Shown: positions 19,565-29,070 of the stretch, in pieces
How the letters are laid out: the number at the start of each line of letters is the position of its first letter
Numbering within the stretch: position 1 is the stretch's first letter
DNA from: Methanosarcina sp. DH2
GTDB lineage: Archaea > Halobacteriota > Methanosarcinia > Methanosarcinales > Methanosarcinaceae
Assembly (NCBI RefSeq): GCF_020804225.1
Contig: NZ_WJBI01000022.1
Location: 89-64,088 of the forward strand
Length of the DNA: 64,000 bases
Direction of reading: 5' to 3'
The notes under the pieces: model-generated
What the model saw: the letters and a program-made list of their open reading frames with translations, nothing else
Told to the model about the DNA's origin: nothing
The model's database searches: none
Program-made: the position numbers and the translations under genes

Positions 19565-20191
19565 ATGGAAAAGATTAAAAACTTGAGTGAATTTGAGTAT
19601 GGAGCACTTAAAGAGATAGGAAATATAGGGATCGGAAACTCAGCAATTTCTCTTTCCAGACTAGTAAACAGTCTTGTCTGTACCAGAGTTATCGATACAA
19701 AATTTGGGTTAATCGAAAATATACCGAAAATTGCAGGCTTTTCAGAGTCACCTGTGCTGGGTACATTAATGCGTATTAAAGATGACCTTAATGGTTATAT
19801 TCTTGTCTTTTTTTCTGAAAATAGCGCAGAAAGCCTCTACCTTACCCTTTCGGGTGAAAAGGCGAGCAGAGATTTGACAGATCCTATAAATCTGTCTTTA
19901 ATTGAAGAAGTTAGTCATATCCTGGCAAGAACCTATGTAACTTCTCTTGCGAAATTTTTGAAGCTTAACATTTCGATTTCAGCGCCTTATGTGACATACG
20001 ATATGTCTGATTCCATTTTCAATTCAGCGGTTACAGAGATGAGTTATATAGCAGATTTTGCACTCATCCTTGATGCAGAGTTTCTAATAAAAGAAAAGAA
20101 AATTAACGGAAACATATTGATTTTGCTTGATCCTGAGTCTCTGAACCATCTGTTAGAAAAAATTAGTACAATGGTTGATCAAAACTCCTGA
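19565..20191 (+). CDS. cheC: CheY phosphatase CheC
   Basis: This 208-residue member of the CheC/FliY/CheX family has a first phosphatase motif that is intact, E17-x-x-N20 in ALKEIGNIGIGNSA. The second motif reads E115-x-x-H118 (EEVSHILART), so the usual Asn is replaced by His; that site may be weak or inactive. CheC removes phosphate from CheY and, in known systems, is stimulated by CheD, which is the next gene. The ATG at 19565 is preceded by AAGGGGAAGCTC, a good ribosome binding site. The gene lies between cheR and cheD in the plus-strand che run. Confidence 0.93.
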   Translation: MEKIKNLSEFEYGALKEIGNIGIGNSAISLSRLVNSLVCTRVIDTKFGLIENIPKIAGFSESPVLGTLMRIKDDLNGYILVFFSENSAESLYLTLSGEKASRDLTDPINLSLIEEVSHILARTYVTSLAKFLKLNISISAPYVTYDMSDSIFNSAVTEMSYIADFALILDAEFLIKEKKINGNILILLDPESLNHLLEKISTMVDQNS

Positions 20192-20239
20192 CTTACCGAA
20201 TACGAACCAGTACATTATGAAAGGCCATCAGCAAACCAT

Positions 20240-20259
20240 AAGGAGGCTTTTATAAATTG
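20240..20259 (+). promoter_or_regulatory. Shine-Dalgarno deciding the TTG start of cheD
   Basis: AAGGAGG at 20240-20246 is a near-perfect Shine-Dalgarno, ten bases before a TTG at 20257. No ATG or GTG lies nearby in frame, so cheD very probably starts with TTG. Confidence 0.75.
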
Positions 20260-20736
20260 ACCGATTCAGGCATATTTATAGTGGGTATAGGGGACTGTGC
20301 AATAGCTAAAAGCCCTGCAAAAATTAAAACCTCCGGACTGGGTTCCTGCCTGGGCATAACACTCTATGACAGGCAGGAAAGAATAGGAGGCCTTCTTCAT
20401 ACCATGCTTCCGAATATAGAAAAAGCAAAGATAAAGGATAATCCTGCCAAATTTACAGATGCAGGAATAGAGTACCTTGTAAATGAAATTATAAAAAAAG
20501 GTGGTTCCAGAGAAAAACTTGAGGCAAAAATAGTTGGAGGCGCAAGCATGTTCGAAAACTCATATATGAATATAGGTGAGAGAAACATAAAGTGCGCGAG
20601 AGAAACCCTGATAAAACTTGGAGTATCAATCATAGCTGAAGACACAGGGGAAAACTACGGACGCACGATAATACTTGATACCTTTACTGGCGATCTTCTT
20701 ATAAAGACAATTCTCAGAGGCGATAAAGTAATCTGA
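20257..20736 (+). CDS. cheD: Chemoreceptor glutamine deamidase CheD
   Basis: The 159-residue protein has the CheD catalytic layout T25, C31 and H48 ([14 protein letters not shown], then [10 protein letters not shown]), with the same spacing as characterised CheD proteins. The later KIVGGASMF and NIGERNI segments are also typical. It deamidates receptor glutamines and regulates CheC. Translation begins at a TTG with an excellent Shine-Dalgarno. It closes the che run; the genes that connect CheY to the archaellum (such as CheF and fla genes) are not in the window. Confidence 0.95.
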   Translation: MTDSGIFIVGIGDCAIAKSPAKIKTSGLGSCLGITLYDRQERIGGLLHTMLPNIEKAKIKDNPAKFTDAGIEYLVNEIIKKGGSREKLEAKIVGGASMFENSYMNIGERNIKCARETLIKLGVSIIAEDTGENYGRTIILDTFTGDLLIKTILRGDKVI

Positions 20737-21374
20737 GAACGGTAAATTAAAGCCTTCATCTTTTAAAATCTTCTTCTAATTAATCTATAGATTATCTGGC
20801 ATACCGAATTTTTTGATTCATTTCAATACTATCCAACCTTTTTATTTCCTGATTTACTTTAACATATCCAGCCCTTCGATTTCCAATCTTGTTCTACCAC
20901 ACCTTTTCTTATCTTGTTCTACCACACCTTTCTAACTTTTTCAGAATTCTTTTCTTTGAAAAATTATATATTTGATATAAATATTATAATAGACATTCAT
21001 TCGCTAATTGTGAAACCGATTAATTAAATCAACGAAAATAAAAGTACCATAAAACTTTAAATGTATGCCTGAGATTAAGTAACGCTACGATTATGTGACT
21101 TTTTCTGTACGGCATAAACAATCCAGCAGAGCGTGAGCGACCAGTATAAAAAAGATAATTTAAACTAATATAAATAGCTCAAAATTATAAAAGCAGGCTA
21201 AAAAATGATTTATTATGCTGGACTGTGCTGGATTATACTGGAATATACCAAAATACGCTATACGCTAAAATACGCTATACGCTAAAATACGCTATACGCT
21301 AAAATACGCTAATTTATAGCAGACATCAAACCTGGATACCAAACTAATAATGAAAAGTAAACTAGGGGATTTTC
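20737..21374. other. Intergenic region upstream of ftr
   Basis: This 638-base AT-rich gap has no ORF. It contains a duplicated pyrimidine segment at about 20890-20930 (CTTGTTCTACCACACCTTT, twice), a strong TATA-like stretch at about 20964-20990 (TATATATTTGATATAAA), and the 17-base array next to ftr listed separately. Confidence 0.5.
21251..21311. repeat. 17-bp tandem repeat upstream of ftr, about 3.6 copies
   Basis: Units of AAATACGCTATACGCTA start at 21251, 21268 and 21285, with a partial copy at 21302. The array ends about 63 bases before the ftr start, so it lies in the likely 5' untranslated region or core promoter of a highly expressed gene. Confidence 0.9.
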
Positions 21375-22268
21375 ATGGAAATCAATGGAGTAGAAATCGA
21401 AGATACATATGCAGAAGCGTTTCCGATCAAAATTTCAAGAGTGCTCATAACAGCTGTTACAAAACGCTGGGCCCAGGTAGCGGCCACTGAAGCCACCGGC
21501 TTCGGGACATCAGTTATAATGTGTCCTGCAGAGGCTGGAATTGAAAGGTTCGCAAGCCCCAGCGAGACCCCTGACGGGAGACCTGGAGTCTATATCCAGA
21601 TCTGTACTTTCAAATATGAAGCTCTCGAAGAACAGCTGCTTGAGAGGATAGGGCAATGCGTACTTACCGCCCCTACAACTGCAGTCTTTAACGGGCTCCC
21701 TGACGCTGAGAAACAATTTAATATTGGCTTTAAACTCAAGTTCTTCGGAGACGGTATGGAGTCCGAGGCTCAGGTCGCAGGCCGCAGAGTATACAAAGTC
21801 CCGATCATGGAAGGAGACTTTGTGACTGAAGACAATATAGGAGCTATAGCCGGAATTGCAGGCGGAAACTTCTTTATCTTCGGAGATTCACAGATGAGCG
21901 CCCTGACTGCAGCCGAGGTTGCTGTTGATGCAATTGCAGAACTTGAAGGCACAATTACCCCATTCCCAGGCGGCATTGTCTCAAGCGGATCCAAGGCAGG
22001 AGCGAATAAATATAAATTCCTGAAAGCTACTGCAAATGAAAAATTCTGCCCCTCCATAAAGGACAAAGTGGAAAACACTGAAATTCCTGCCGATGTTAAT
22101 GCTGTTTATGAAATTGTTATTAACGGGCTTGACGAGGAAAGCATAAAAGCAGCCATGAAAGCCGGAATAAAAGCTGCAGTAACTGTTCCCGGAATCAAGA
22201 AGATATCTGCAGGTAATTACGGCGGCAAACTGGGTAAGTATCAATTCAAACTTCACGAGCTCTTCTGA
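21375..22268 (+). CDS. ftr: Formylmethanofuran:tetrahydromethanopterin formyltransferase
   Basis: The 297-residue enzyme moves the formyl group from formylmethanofuran to tetrahydrosarcinapterin, the second step of CO2 reduction to methane and a step run in reverse in methyl oxidation. The sequence has the Ftr-family start (MEINGVEIEDTYAEAFPIKISRVLITA), ATGFGTSVIMCPAEAGIE, GRPGVYIQI, GDGMESEAQVAGRRVY and PIMEGDFVTED. Its length matches characterised enzymes. ATG at 21375 follows AGGGGATT. It acts in the cytoplasm as an oligomer. It appears to be a single-gene unit, with a hairpin across its stop codon and tandem repeats upstream. Codon choice is GC-richer than in the che genes before it, consistent with high expression. 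Confidence 0.97.
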   Translation: MEINGVEIEDTYAEAFPIKISRVLITAVTKRWAQVAATEATGFGTSVIMCPAEAGIERFASPSETPDGRPGVYIQICTFKYEALEEQLLERIGQCVLTAPTTAVFNGLPDAEKQFNIGFKLKFFGDGMESEAQVAGRRVYKVPIMEGDFVTEDNIGAIAGIAGGNFFIFGDSQMSALTAAEVAVDAIAELEGTITPFPGGIVSSGSKAGANKYKFLKATANEKFCPSIKDKVENTEIPADVNAVYEIVINGLDEESIKAAMKAGIKAAVTVPGIKKISAGNYGGKLGKYQFKLHELF

Positions 22269-22285
22269 GCTCAAAATTTTCTCTT
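22257..22285 (+). terminator. Hairpin at the ftr stop codon
   Basis: GAGCTC-TTCT-GAGCTC (22257-22272) forms a perfect six-base stem spanning the TGA stop at 22266 and is followed by a T-rich run (AAAATTTTCTCTTTTT). It looks like a terminator or a 3'-end stabilising hairpin. Confidence 0.5.
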
Positions 22286-22483
22286 TTTAGTAATTCAATT
22301 TTCTTTTTGTCTATACATCTCTCTCGCATATCTTTCACATACCTTTTTATTTTCCAGACCAGAATACTTTTCAGGAAAATAACTACTGATGAAACTTGGA
22401 AAGCCGCATTCTTAGAAATCTAGTTTTTAGGAAGTTTTGCTATTAAGAAACTACTTTTCGGATTCAGAGAAACAGACGCGAGA

Positions 22484-22774
22484 GTGGAAAACCTGAACAG
22501 ACAAAAAATCAATTATTTGGTAGACTTTGCTCTGGCAACCTTGTTTTTTGGAGGCGCAGGCACGGGTTTTTTGATGTATTTTTTCATGCCTTTGGGAGTT
22601 CAAAGGGGCAGATACCTTGCATACATGGGGCTAACGAAAGCTACCTGGGTCTGGATACACAGTAGAATTGGAATTCTGATGTCAATTCTTGTGGTCATTC
22701 ATTTAATCCTTCATTGGAAGTGGATTGCACGCACTACGAAGAGTTTCTTCAGGAAAGAAAAGTGTAAGTTATAA
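22484..22774 (+). CDS. DUF4405 membrane protein
   Basis: This 96-residue protein starts at GTG 22484. Two or three membrane helices are visible: FALATLFFGGAGTGFLMYFF, a middle part with RYLAYMGLTKATWVWIHSRIG, and LMSILVVIHLILHWKWI. The conserved His residues (WIHSRIG, IHLILHWKW) suggest a haem-binding or cytochrome b-like membrane domain, as proposed for DUF4405. The function is unknown. It follows ftr by 215 bases on the same strand and faces the TraB-family gene, which is convergent. Confidence 0.75.
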   Translation: MENLNRQKINYLVDFALATLFFGGAGTGFLMYFFMPLGVQRGRYLAYMGLTKATWVWIHSRIGILMSILVVIHLILHWKWIARTTKSFFRKEKCKL

Positions 22775-22949
22775 AACATAATTTATAAAAAGAATAAATT
22801 ATAGTAAAGCCGTTTATAAGAGAAAAAAGCCGATTTATAAAAGAGTGCGAATCGTAAAAGAACAGGGATCTTCAAGAAGCGAACAAAAAATAAAAAAATC
22901 GGAAAAACCTGGAAAGCAAAGACATCGTCCAGCTACCAGAGAATTATCC

Positions 22950-24494
22950 TTAAAGTCCGAGCGCACTGATCCCTGAACGGAGAAGATCCTGCGGGTCGAG
23001 ACCTGTAACCTGCATCATTACATATGCCCCAAGGAAAGTGCCTATTACACTTCCTATATTGGCAAAGCTGGCTACAAGTAGAACACGCATGAACCTGTTT
23101 TTGAACATTTCTTTGAAGGTTTCTATACCTGCAAGGGCTTTAATGTCGTCAGTGGTAGGATTTCGCTGTTTTGCTTCTACCAGCCCTGCAAACCAGCCTG
23201 CAGCCATCATAGGGTTCAGAGAGGTTAACCAGGCAACCGAAAAGGCAGTAAGAGCAGAGTATGGATGTCCCCCCGCCAGTAGGGCACCGGCTGCGCTCAA
23301 AACCCCGTTAATCAGGAACCACCACCCGAAAGCTATCAAGAGGAGTTTCAGAGGAGTGCCCGATGCGAGCAGCAGCAAAAAAACAAGGATCGCAAGACCA
23401 ACGATTCCAAAACCGATAACTTTACCGATTCCAATGCGCTTTTTCGGAACCTCCATAAGAGTATTGAGAGGCGGGATGCTCTTTGGGTGTTTCAGGTGAT
23501 TAATTACTCCTGGCTTATGTCCTGCTCCAATAACTGCAACAATCGTTTTATTTCCGCCAGCAGCGACCTTGAGGATGCTCCCTGCAAGGTATGCATCCCG
23601 CTCATCTATTAGAGTTTCAGCCGCAGTTGGGGCAAATTCTCTGAGCTCACTGACAAGGGCTGTGACAACATCCTGTTGAGTAATCTGATCGATATCGATA
23701 TCGACTCCTCTTCCTATTCCTATAAGGCCGCCTATGAGAGAGCCGAGCATCTTTATTTTTTCCAGGAATTTCATGCGGCCCCAGAACCGCTGGAGAGTAA
23801 CCTGAATATCTCTGTCAATTAAAGCTACTCTGGCTCCTGACGCTTCTGCTTCCTCGATTGCAGAAATCATCTCAGAACCGGGTTTTACACCCATGTCTTC
23901 ACCGATCTTTTTCTGCACATAGGCTAGCAGCCAGTGGACAAGGTAAAAGTACACCTTTCCTTCAGCGAGAATTTCCTTTATTGGAAGCTGGTTTGTCTGC
24001 TGGACGTTTCCTTTAAGAGAGTCATAACGTGCACGGCAGAGCTCGATGGCTACAATATCGGGTTTAAGCTTCCTGATAGTATCCCTGACTTCAGCCACGC
24101 TCTTTTCAGAAACATGTGCCGTACCTATGAGCACAACCTTTGAAGGCTGAAACTTGATAGCCGGATTGTTCCCATCCGCAGAAGGAGGCTGGAAAGAAGA
24201 AGGAACTGAGACTTCTGAAGCTGAGTCAGGAAGAGGTTCCGCAATAAGCTCGGAACTTATATCGAGCTTCACTTCAACCTCTTCGACTTCCGCTGCAGAC
24301 ACCGGCACAGAAGCCCTGGTTTCCTCGGGCTTGTTGATCGAAGAATCGGAAAGTTTAGACTTCCCGACAGAAACGCTATCTTCTGTGGATTTTGTTATAA
24401 GTTTGTCCATAGAGTATATTGACTCCTGAGATGAACTATGAAAATTGTATTCAGGATCCTTGTCCTGAGAATCTGTAATTTCAGACCTATCCAT
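22950..24494 (-). CDS. TraB/PrgY-family membrane protein
   Basis: The 514-residue protein has an acidic, low-complexity first 115 residues. Next comes the TraB domain with KVVLIGTAHVSEKSV (GTAHVSE 124-130), DIVAIELCRARYDSL and VAVIGAGHKPGV, and then at least four C-terminal membrane helices (from about residue 355: VIGFGIVGLAILVFLLLL and following). The GTAH/GxGH pair is shared with TIKI/TraB proteins, which are thought to be metal-dependent proteases or pheromone-inactivating enzymes. The archaeal role is not known. The long disordered N-terminus is unusual; typical members begin near residue 115 here, so a shorter start is possible, although no good alternative Met was seen. Confidence 0.85.
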   Translation of the reverse strand: MDRSEITDSQDKDPEYNFHSSSQESIYSMDKLITKSTEDSVSVGKSKLSDSSINKPEETRASVPVSAAEVEEVEVKLDISSELIAEPLPDSASEVSVPSSFQPPSADGNNPAIKFQPSKVVLIGTAHVSEKSVAEVRDTIRKLKPDIVAIELCRARYDSLKGNVQQTNQLPIKEILAEGKVYFYLVHWLLAYVQKKIGEDMGVKPGSEMISAIEEAEASGARVALIDRDIQVTLQRFWGRMKFLEKIKMLGSLIGGLIGIGRGVDIDIDQITQQDVVTALVSELREFAPTAAETLIDERDAYLAGSILKVAAGGNKTIVAVIGAGHKPGVINHLKHPKSIPPLNTLMEVPKKRIGIGKVIGFGIVGLAILVFLLLLASGTPLKLLLIAFGWWFLINGVLSAAGALLAGGHPYSALTAFSVAWLTSLNPMMAAGWFAGLVEAKQRNPTTDDIKALAGIETFKEMFKNRFMRVLLVASFANIGSVIGTFLGAYVMMQVTGLDPQDLLRSGISALGL

Positions 24495-25582
24495 TATCAG
24501 TCTCTCTGCTGCGGTAGATTAGAAATAACGGATAAAAGTGCATAGAGCAAAGCATTTCACTGTATTGCTACGTACTGCTGTCCAGAGCACATTACTTTAC
24601 TTCAAGCCCATTGCCAGAATACGTAATTTATCCATCATATTTATGAATATAAACATTCACTGCCGCGAATTAGGAGATATCAAGTAATGATTTAGTACAC
24701 AGGTAATTCAATACATGGTATAATTAATCCATACATATTAAATAAGTTACGTATGATATATAACTGATCCGTAAATAACTGATCATAAATAACTGGTCTT
24801 TAAATAACTGATCTTAAACGTCTGGCCTGTTAATAACTGATCTATTAATAGCCATCTATCATAATCAATCTATACATCATAGCCAATTTATAGATATCCA
24901 ATATGTAAAATTTATAGATATCCAATATGTAAGACTCCAAATGTAAGATAGGTTGTATTTATTGAATTGTCCACGGTCAAGTAATTAATGTTTTGGCACT
25001 CCATTTATCCAGTGCGGTTGAAGATTAATCCCTAATTTGATTGAAGCCGATTGGCCAGGTCACGCGCAGCGTCTATAAAGAAAGTTAAAAGATGCCATAA
25101 GGCTGCCCTGCAGTAATATCGACCTTCTAGCTATGTACCACCGTTTATTGTGAATAATTAACTTACAATTGCCTTATACTAAACTACGTATCTAAAATAT
25201 TAAAATATATTTCAAAGTATTAAACCATGTATTCAAGATTAAACTATACTTCAAAGATATTAAATTATACATCTAAAATAACTAGAACATACACGTGGCA
25301 GACTAGTACAAATAAGCTATAAAAGAATTTAGTTTAGGCAGATAATTAGCCAGTATGATTACCTGCCAGAAATTTACACTTTGCTATTTACAGTTCTCCT
25401 TTAATAATTTAGTTTAGATTCTCCGTGTGCATTTATATAATTCTTTTTAGGTTCACATTTTTCTTCAGATGCGCTCTTCTTCAGATACGCCTTCCTTCAG
25501 TACACTTCTCTTCTGATGCACATTCTTCTTCTGATGCACATCCTTCTTCGGATGTATATTTGCAGGAAGGAATATTAGTGCA
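24495..25582. other. AT-rich intergenic region with degenerate repeats
   Basis: This 1.1-kb region holds several degenerate direct repeats: TAAATAACTGATC variants at about 24770-24850, a 24-base duplication around 24895-24945 (ATTTATAGATATCCAATATG, twice), and TATTAAA-TAT-TTCAAA variants at about 25195-25270. A less AT-rich island at about 24970-25140 may be a decayed insertion. At 25465-25555, TTCTTC-GATGCACA repeats flank the end of the protease gene. There is no convincing gene. Confidence 0.5.
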
Positions 25583-26677
25583 TCATTCTGATCTAAGCCT
25601 CAATGTCCGGACCAAGTCTGTTCTGGAAAGTACTCCTACAAGAGACCCGTCATCAATGACCAGGACTCTTCCTATGTTTCTAGACGTAACCAGTTTGAGG
25701 ACGTCACTTGCCTGTGCACTCGAAGGAACGGATAGGACATCCCTGGTCATAATATCCGAGACTCGGGTTACAGGGCGGTCAAGAATAGAAACGCGTTGGA
25801 TGTCGGTAAAAGTTACAATACCTTTCAGACTTCCCCCGTCTATTACAGGATAACCCATATGCTTATTCTCAAACATGAAATGAACCAGTTCTTCGATATT
25901 CATGGAAGAGGGCACGGAAACTACATCTTTCGTCATTATATCTCTTACCAGGACATTTTCTAGAGTTACGGATGCCTGAGTGGAACGTTCTTCCTCGGAT
26001 GCACCAACGTAAATGAAGAGAGCAATCAAAGGGAACCAGAGGTTTCCTACGAGAATTCCGAAGATCGCCATCAGGATAGCAAAAAACTTCCCTACCGCAG
26101 CTGCACTCTGTGTAGCTTTAACGTAAGACATTCTCCTGGCATAGAAAGAACGGAGCACCCTGCCTCCATCCATTGGAAATGCGGGCAACAGATTGAAAAT
26201 TGCGAGCACTATATTCATGGCTCCAAGAATCCAGATTGTCAGATAAACAGGATTTCCAGAAAGCGCAGGGTTTGGCGCAATTATATTTCCGTATACGAGA
26301 AGGCAGGCAGCACCTATAATCAGGCTTGTTAGAGGCCCTGCAAAAGCCATCTTTGCTTCCTGTCCGGGGTCCCTTGGCATCTCTTCCATTGAAGATACTC
26401 CTCCGAAGAGGAAGAGCGTGATGCTCTCAATATTGACTCCATATCGCTTTGCCAAATATGAATGTGCAAGCTCATGCAAAAGAATTGACGCGAAGAGCAG
26501 AATTGCAGTGAGAGCGGAAAGCGCGTATTTTGTCGCAGGCGGTTCAACCCCCTGAAAGCCATAAGGATATGGATTGATTGCAAATACATATGCAAAAATG
26601 GGAAGTATCAAAAGAAAAGTGATATGCAGTCTTATAGGTATGCCCAGTACACTTCCGATTTTCAGTGCAGATTTCAT
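25583..26677 (-). CDS. Site-2-type M50 metalloprotease with C-terminal CBS pair
   Basis: The 364-residue protein has about six membrane helices. The zinc site is HELAH (68-72, in ILLHELAHSYLAKRYG) and the third ligand region is FPMDGGRVLRSF. This puts it in the S2P/SpoIVFB group that cuts substrates inside the membrane. After about residue 240 come two CBS motifs (VRDIMTKDVVSVPSSMNIEE and VSDIMTRDVLSVPSSAQASD), which bind adenosyl ligands in related proteins and may sense energy state. The ATG at 26677 fits the family. It stands alone between AT-rich gaps. Its CBS part resembles the CBS array at 42880-48069 in style (DIMT-DVVSVP), but the genes are 16 kb apart. The substrate is unknown. Confidence 0.93.
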   Translation of the reverse strand: MKSALKIGSVLGIPIRLHITFLLILPIFAYVFAINPYPYGFQGVEPPATKYALSALTAILLFASILLHELAHSYLAKRYGVNIESITLFLFGGVSSMEEMPRDPGQEAKMAFAGPLTSLIIGAACLLVYGNIIAPNPALSGNPVYLTIWILGAMNIVLAIFNLLPAFPMDGGRVLRSFYARRMSYVKATQSAAAVGKFFAILMAIFGILVGNLWFPLIALFIYVGASEEERSTQASVTLENVLVRDIMTKDVVSVPSSMNIEELVHFMFENKHMGYPVIDGGSLKGIVTFTDIQRVSILDRPVTRVSDIMTRDVLSVPSSAQASDVLKLVTSRNIGRVLVIDDGSLVGVLSRTDLVRTLRLRSE

Positions 26678-27140
26678 GAAACAAAATACCCCCTATTTAG
26701 TTTATATAAACACAAGTACTTGATAAGTTATATACAATTTAACCTACTTAAGAGACAGGAATCAAAGGTTAAAAACGTGTATTATATTATTTTAAATAGT
26801 ATAATTATTTTTGCATCATATCCGAATCGGTGAATATGTACAGCAAACCTGAATAAACAGACTTGATAAATGCTTGTAACAAACTTGATGAATGTGTATA
26901 ACAAATCTGATAAGAATTATTAGTGGATAAAGTAGTCTGACAAAAAAGTAGTCTGACAAAAAAGTAGTCTGACAAAATAATTCTGAATCATACATCGGAC
27001 TGTTATATAAAAGACTGTCACGTAAAAATAAGATAAAGAAAAAGTGAATGGCTTGCGACAAATGACAACTTTAATTTTTAATATCTAAATTTTTAATAGC
27101 TAAAATTAACAGCTAAATTTTAATAGCAAACTTAATATCT
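26678..27140. other. Intergenic region with 16-bp direct repeats
   Basis: This 463-base AT-rich gap contains three copies of AGTAGTCTGACAAAAA (about 26931-26977). Just before them are two to three degenerate copies of AACAAACTTGATGAATG-type sequence. No ORF is credible. Confidence 0.55.
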
Positions 27141-28328
27141 TTAAATTTCTGCTATCACTGTTTTAAGATCCCGCAAAAATATTTCGATATCTTCTGGATT
27201 ATTGTGGGGCATCAGGACAAGGCGAAGGGCCCTTGGAATGCGGGTGATTGAGACATTCCAGCCAAATCTTTCAAGAAGCTGTTCTCTAACAAGGTCAGGA
27301 TCCGGGACTTTCAGAGCAACTACATTCATTACAGGTTCGAGCAGGGGTTCGAAACCGATTTTCCGAGCTTCTGCAACCATTTTTGCAGTAAGTTGCATGC
27401 AATACTGTACATTTTTTCTGTAGCCTTCGTGACCAAGATATTTCATGACCGCGCAGGTAGCGGCAGCTGAAGCTCCACTGCGGGTACCCGTAAGTGTGAA
27501 CTGAGATTTTGTGGTAAGATATGGGGTATTTACCTTGAGGGAGTCCAGGAAAGAAGGGGATCTGAAAAGCAGAGCGCCTGATGGAATTGTGGACAGGCCC
27601 ATTTTGTGAGGGTCTATAGCGATAGAAGTAACTCCTGGCACTTTGAAATCAAAAGGTTGGGGCTTTTCCAGGAAAGGAATTACGAAGCCTCCGAATGCCG
27701 CATCAACATGCAGGAAAAGTTCGTTTTCAAGAGCTAGTTCCGAGAGTTTATCGATAGGGTCCACCTGGCCAAACTCAGTGTTCCCTGCTATTCCTACAAG
27801 TCCTATGGTGTTTTTATTTATATGACTTTCAACAGATGCCAGGTCCACCCTGAACTCCGAATCAAGAGAAGCCCTTCTGACTTCTATACCCATCATGTCG
27901 GCAACCTTATCAAAAGAAAAATGAGCCGATTCGGGAATTACAATATTTGGAGTTCCTTTTAATCCTTCCTTCCCTGTGGTTACAAGATTTTTCATTCCTC
28001 TTACAGCCTGAATATTCGATTCAGTACCTCCTGTGGTAAGGTAGCCGCAAACCGAACTCTCACACGAGTCTCCAGAAGGAATATTGATTGAAGGAGCGTG
28101 AAGGAGCTCCCCGAGCATTCTGACAACCTCCTGCTCAAGCCTGTGGGCTCCGGCAAAAAGACCGAGATCGCCCAGGTTAGCCTCAATAAAGAGCCTGTGA
28201 CCTTCAACTGCAATCTTATGAGGGTGAGTGCACATAGAACTTAAAACCCGATAATAATCCGTATCTTCTGACTTTGCATTTTCCAGATAGGAAAATATCT
28301 CTCTTTCAGAAAGACCCTGCTCATTCAT
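27141..28328 (-). CDS. mfnA: L-tyrosine/L-aspartate decarboxylase MfnA
   Basis: The 395-residue enzyme is a group II pyridoxal-phosphate decarboxylase. Motifs: CGYLTTGGTESN (94-105), HVDAAFGGFVIPF (207-219, with the cofactor-binding Asp) and AIDPHKMGLS with the Schiff-base lysine K242. Archaeal members of this length make tyramine for methanofuran and/or beta-alanine for coenzyme A. In a methanogen the tyrosine reaction fits the nearby Ftr, which uses methanofuran as formyl donor. The substrate cannot be decided from sequence alone. The ATG at 28328 follows directly after an AT-rich promoter region. It is the last gene before the origin-like region. Confidence 0.93.
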   Translation of the reverse strand: MNEQGLSEREIFSYLENAKSEDTDYYRVLSSMCTHPHKIAVEGHRLFIEANLGDLGLFAGAHRLEQEVVRMLGELLHAPSINIPSGDSCESSVCGYLTTGGTESNIQAVRGMKNLVTTGKEGLKGTPNIVIPESAHFSFDKVADMMGIEVRRASLDSEFRVDLASVESHINKNTIGLVGIAGNTEFGQVDPIDKLSELALENELFLHVDAAFGGFVIPFLEKPQPFDFKVPGVTSIAIDPHKMGLSTIPSGALLFRSPSFLDSLKVNTPYLTTKSQFTLTGTRSGASAAATCAVMKYLGHEGYRKNVQYCMQLTAKMVAEARKIGFEPLLEPVMNVVALKVPDPDLVREQLLERFGWNVSITRIPRALRLVLMPHNNPEDIEIFLRDLKTVIAEI

Positions 28329-28703
28329 ACAGATAAAGTAAAACCAGTTTTATTTAAAAGACTTATGGAATAAAACTCGAAAAACTAACTTTCCGCACTT
28401 CCTGGAAGTCCAGTATGGTTTTAATTAGCCACCTGCTTGGGATAGATTGGAATGAATTCAAATAAAAAATGCATTGTTAATAAATAAAAAACGAAGTGGT
28501 TAAAAAAATAAAAATAGTGGAATGATTTAAAAAATCTAAAAACAAGGAAAAAAGAACTAAAAACTAAAAAAACATAAGAAAAAGGAAAGGAAAAAAAAGA
28601 ACAAGAAAAAATTAAAATAAAAGAAAGACTTTGAGAAATACTCAAAAAAGCATCAACTTTTGAAAATAAATAAAGCGAACTTTTGAAAATAAATAAAGCG
28701 GAT

Positions 28704-28859
28704 AGAAGGAGAAAAAAGAAAGAAGAAGGAAAAGAAGAAAGAGGGAAAAGAAAGAAGAAGGAAAAGAAGGAGGAGGAAAAAGAAAGAAGGAGGAAAAGAA
28801 GAAAGAGGAAAAAGAAAGAAGGAGGAAAAAGAAAGAAGAAGGAAAAGAAGAAGGAAAAG
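28704..28859 (+). repeat. 156-nt uninterrupted homopurine tract
   Basis: Every base from 28704 to 28859 on the plus strand is A or G, arranged as AAGAAAGAAGGAGGAAAA-type units with partial mirror symmetry. The ORF it contains is an artefact of purine-only codons (Lys/Glu/Arg/Gly). Confidence 0.95.
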
Positions 28860-29070
28860 CAACTATATAGGTTCTTAAATTAGTTCTTAACTAGTTAAAA
28901 AACAGTTTAGCTTATAACTCGAAAGAGATTCAATAGTTTTGATTAGTAGTTTTTGAGTACTTTTTTACATATTTTCTAGTCACTGCATAGGGTTTTCCAG
29001 TAAATGGAGAACCTGAATGACCAGATTATCAAGGATATTTTGATAAAAAGAATTGTTTTATTTGAGAGGG

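Noticed and set aside
28683-28883. Lys/Glu/Arg-only frame
   Set aside because: It is forced by the homopurine tract; a purine-only strand has almost no stop codons in these frames.
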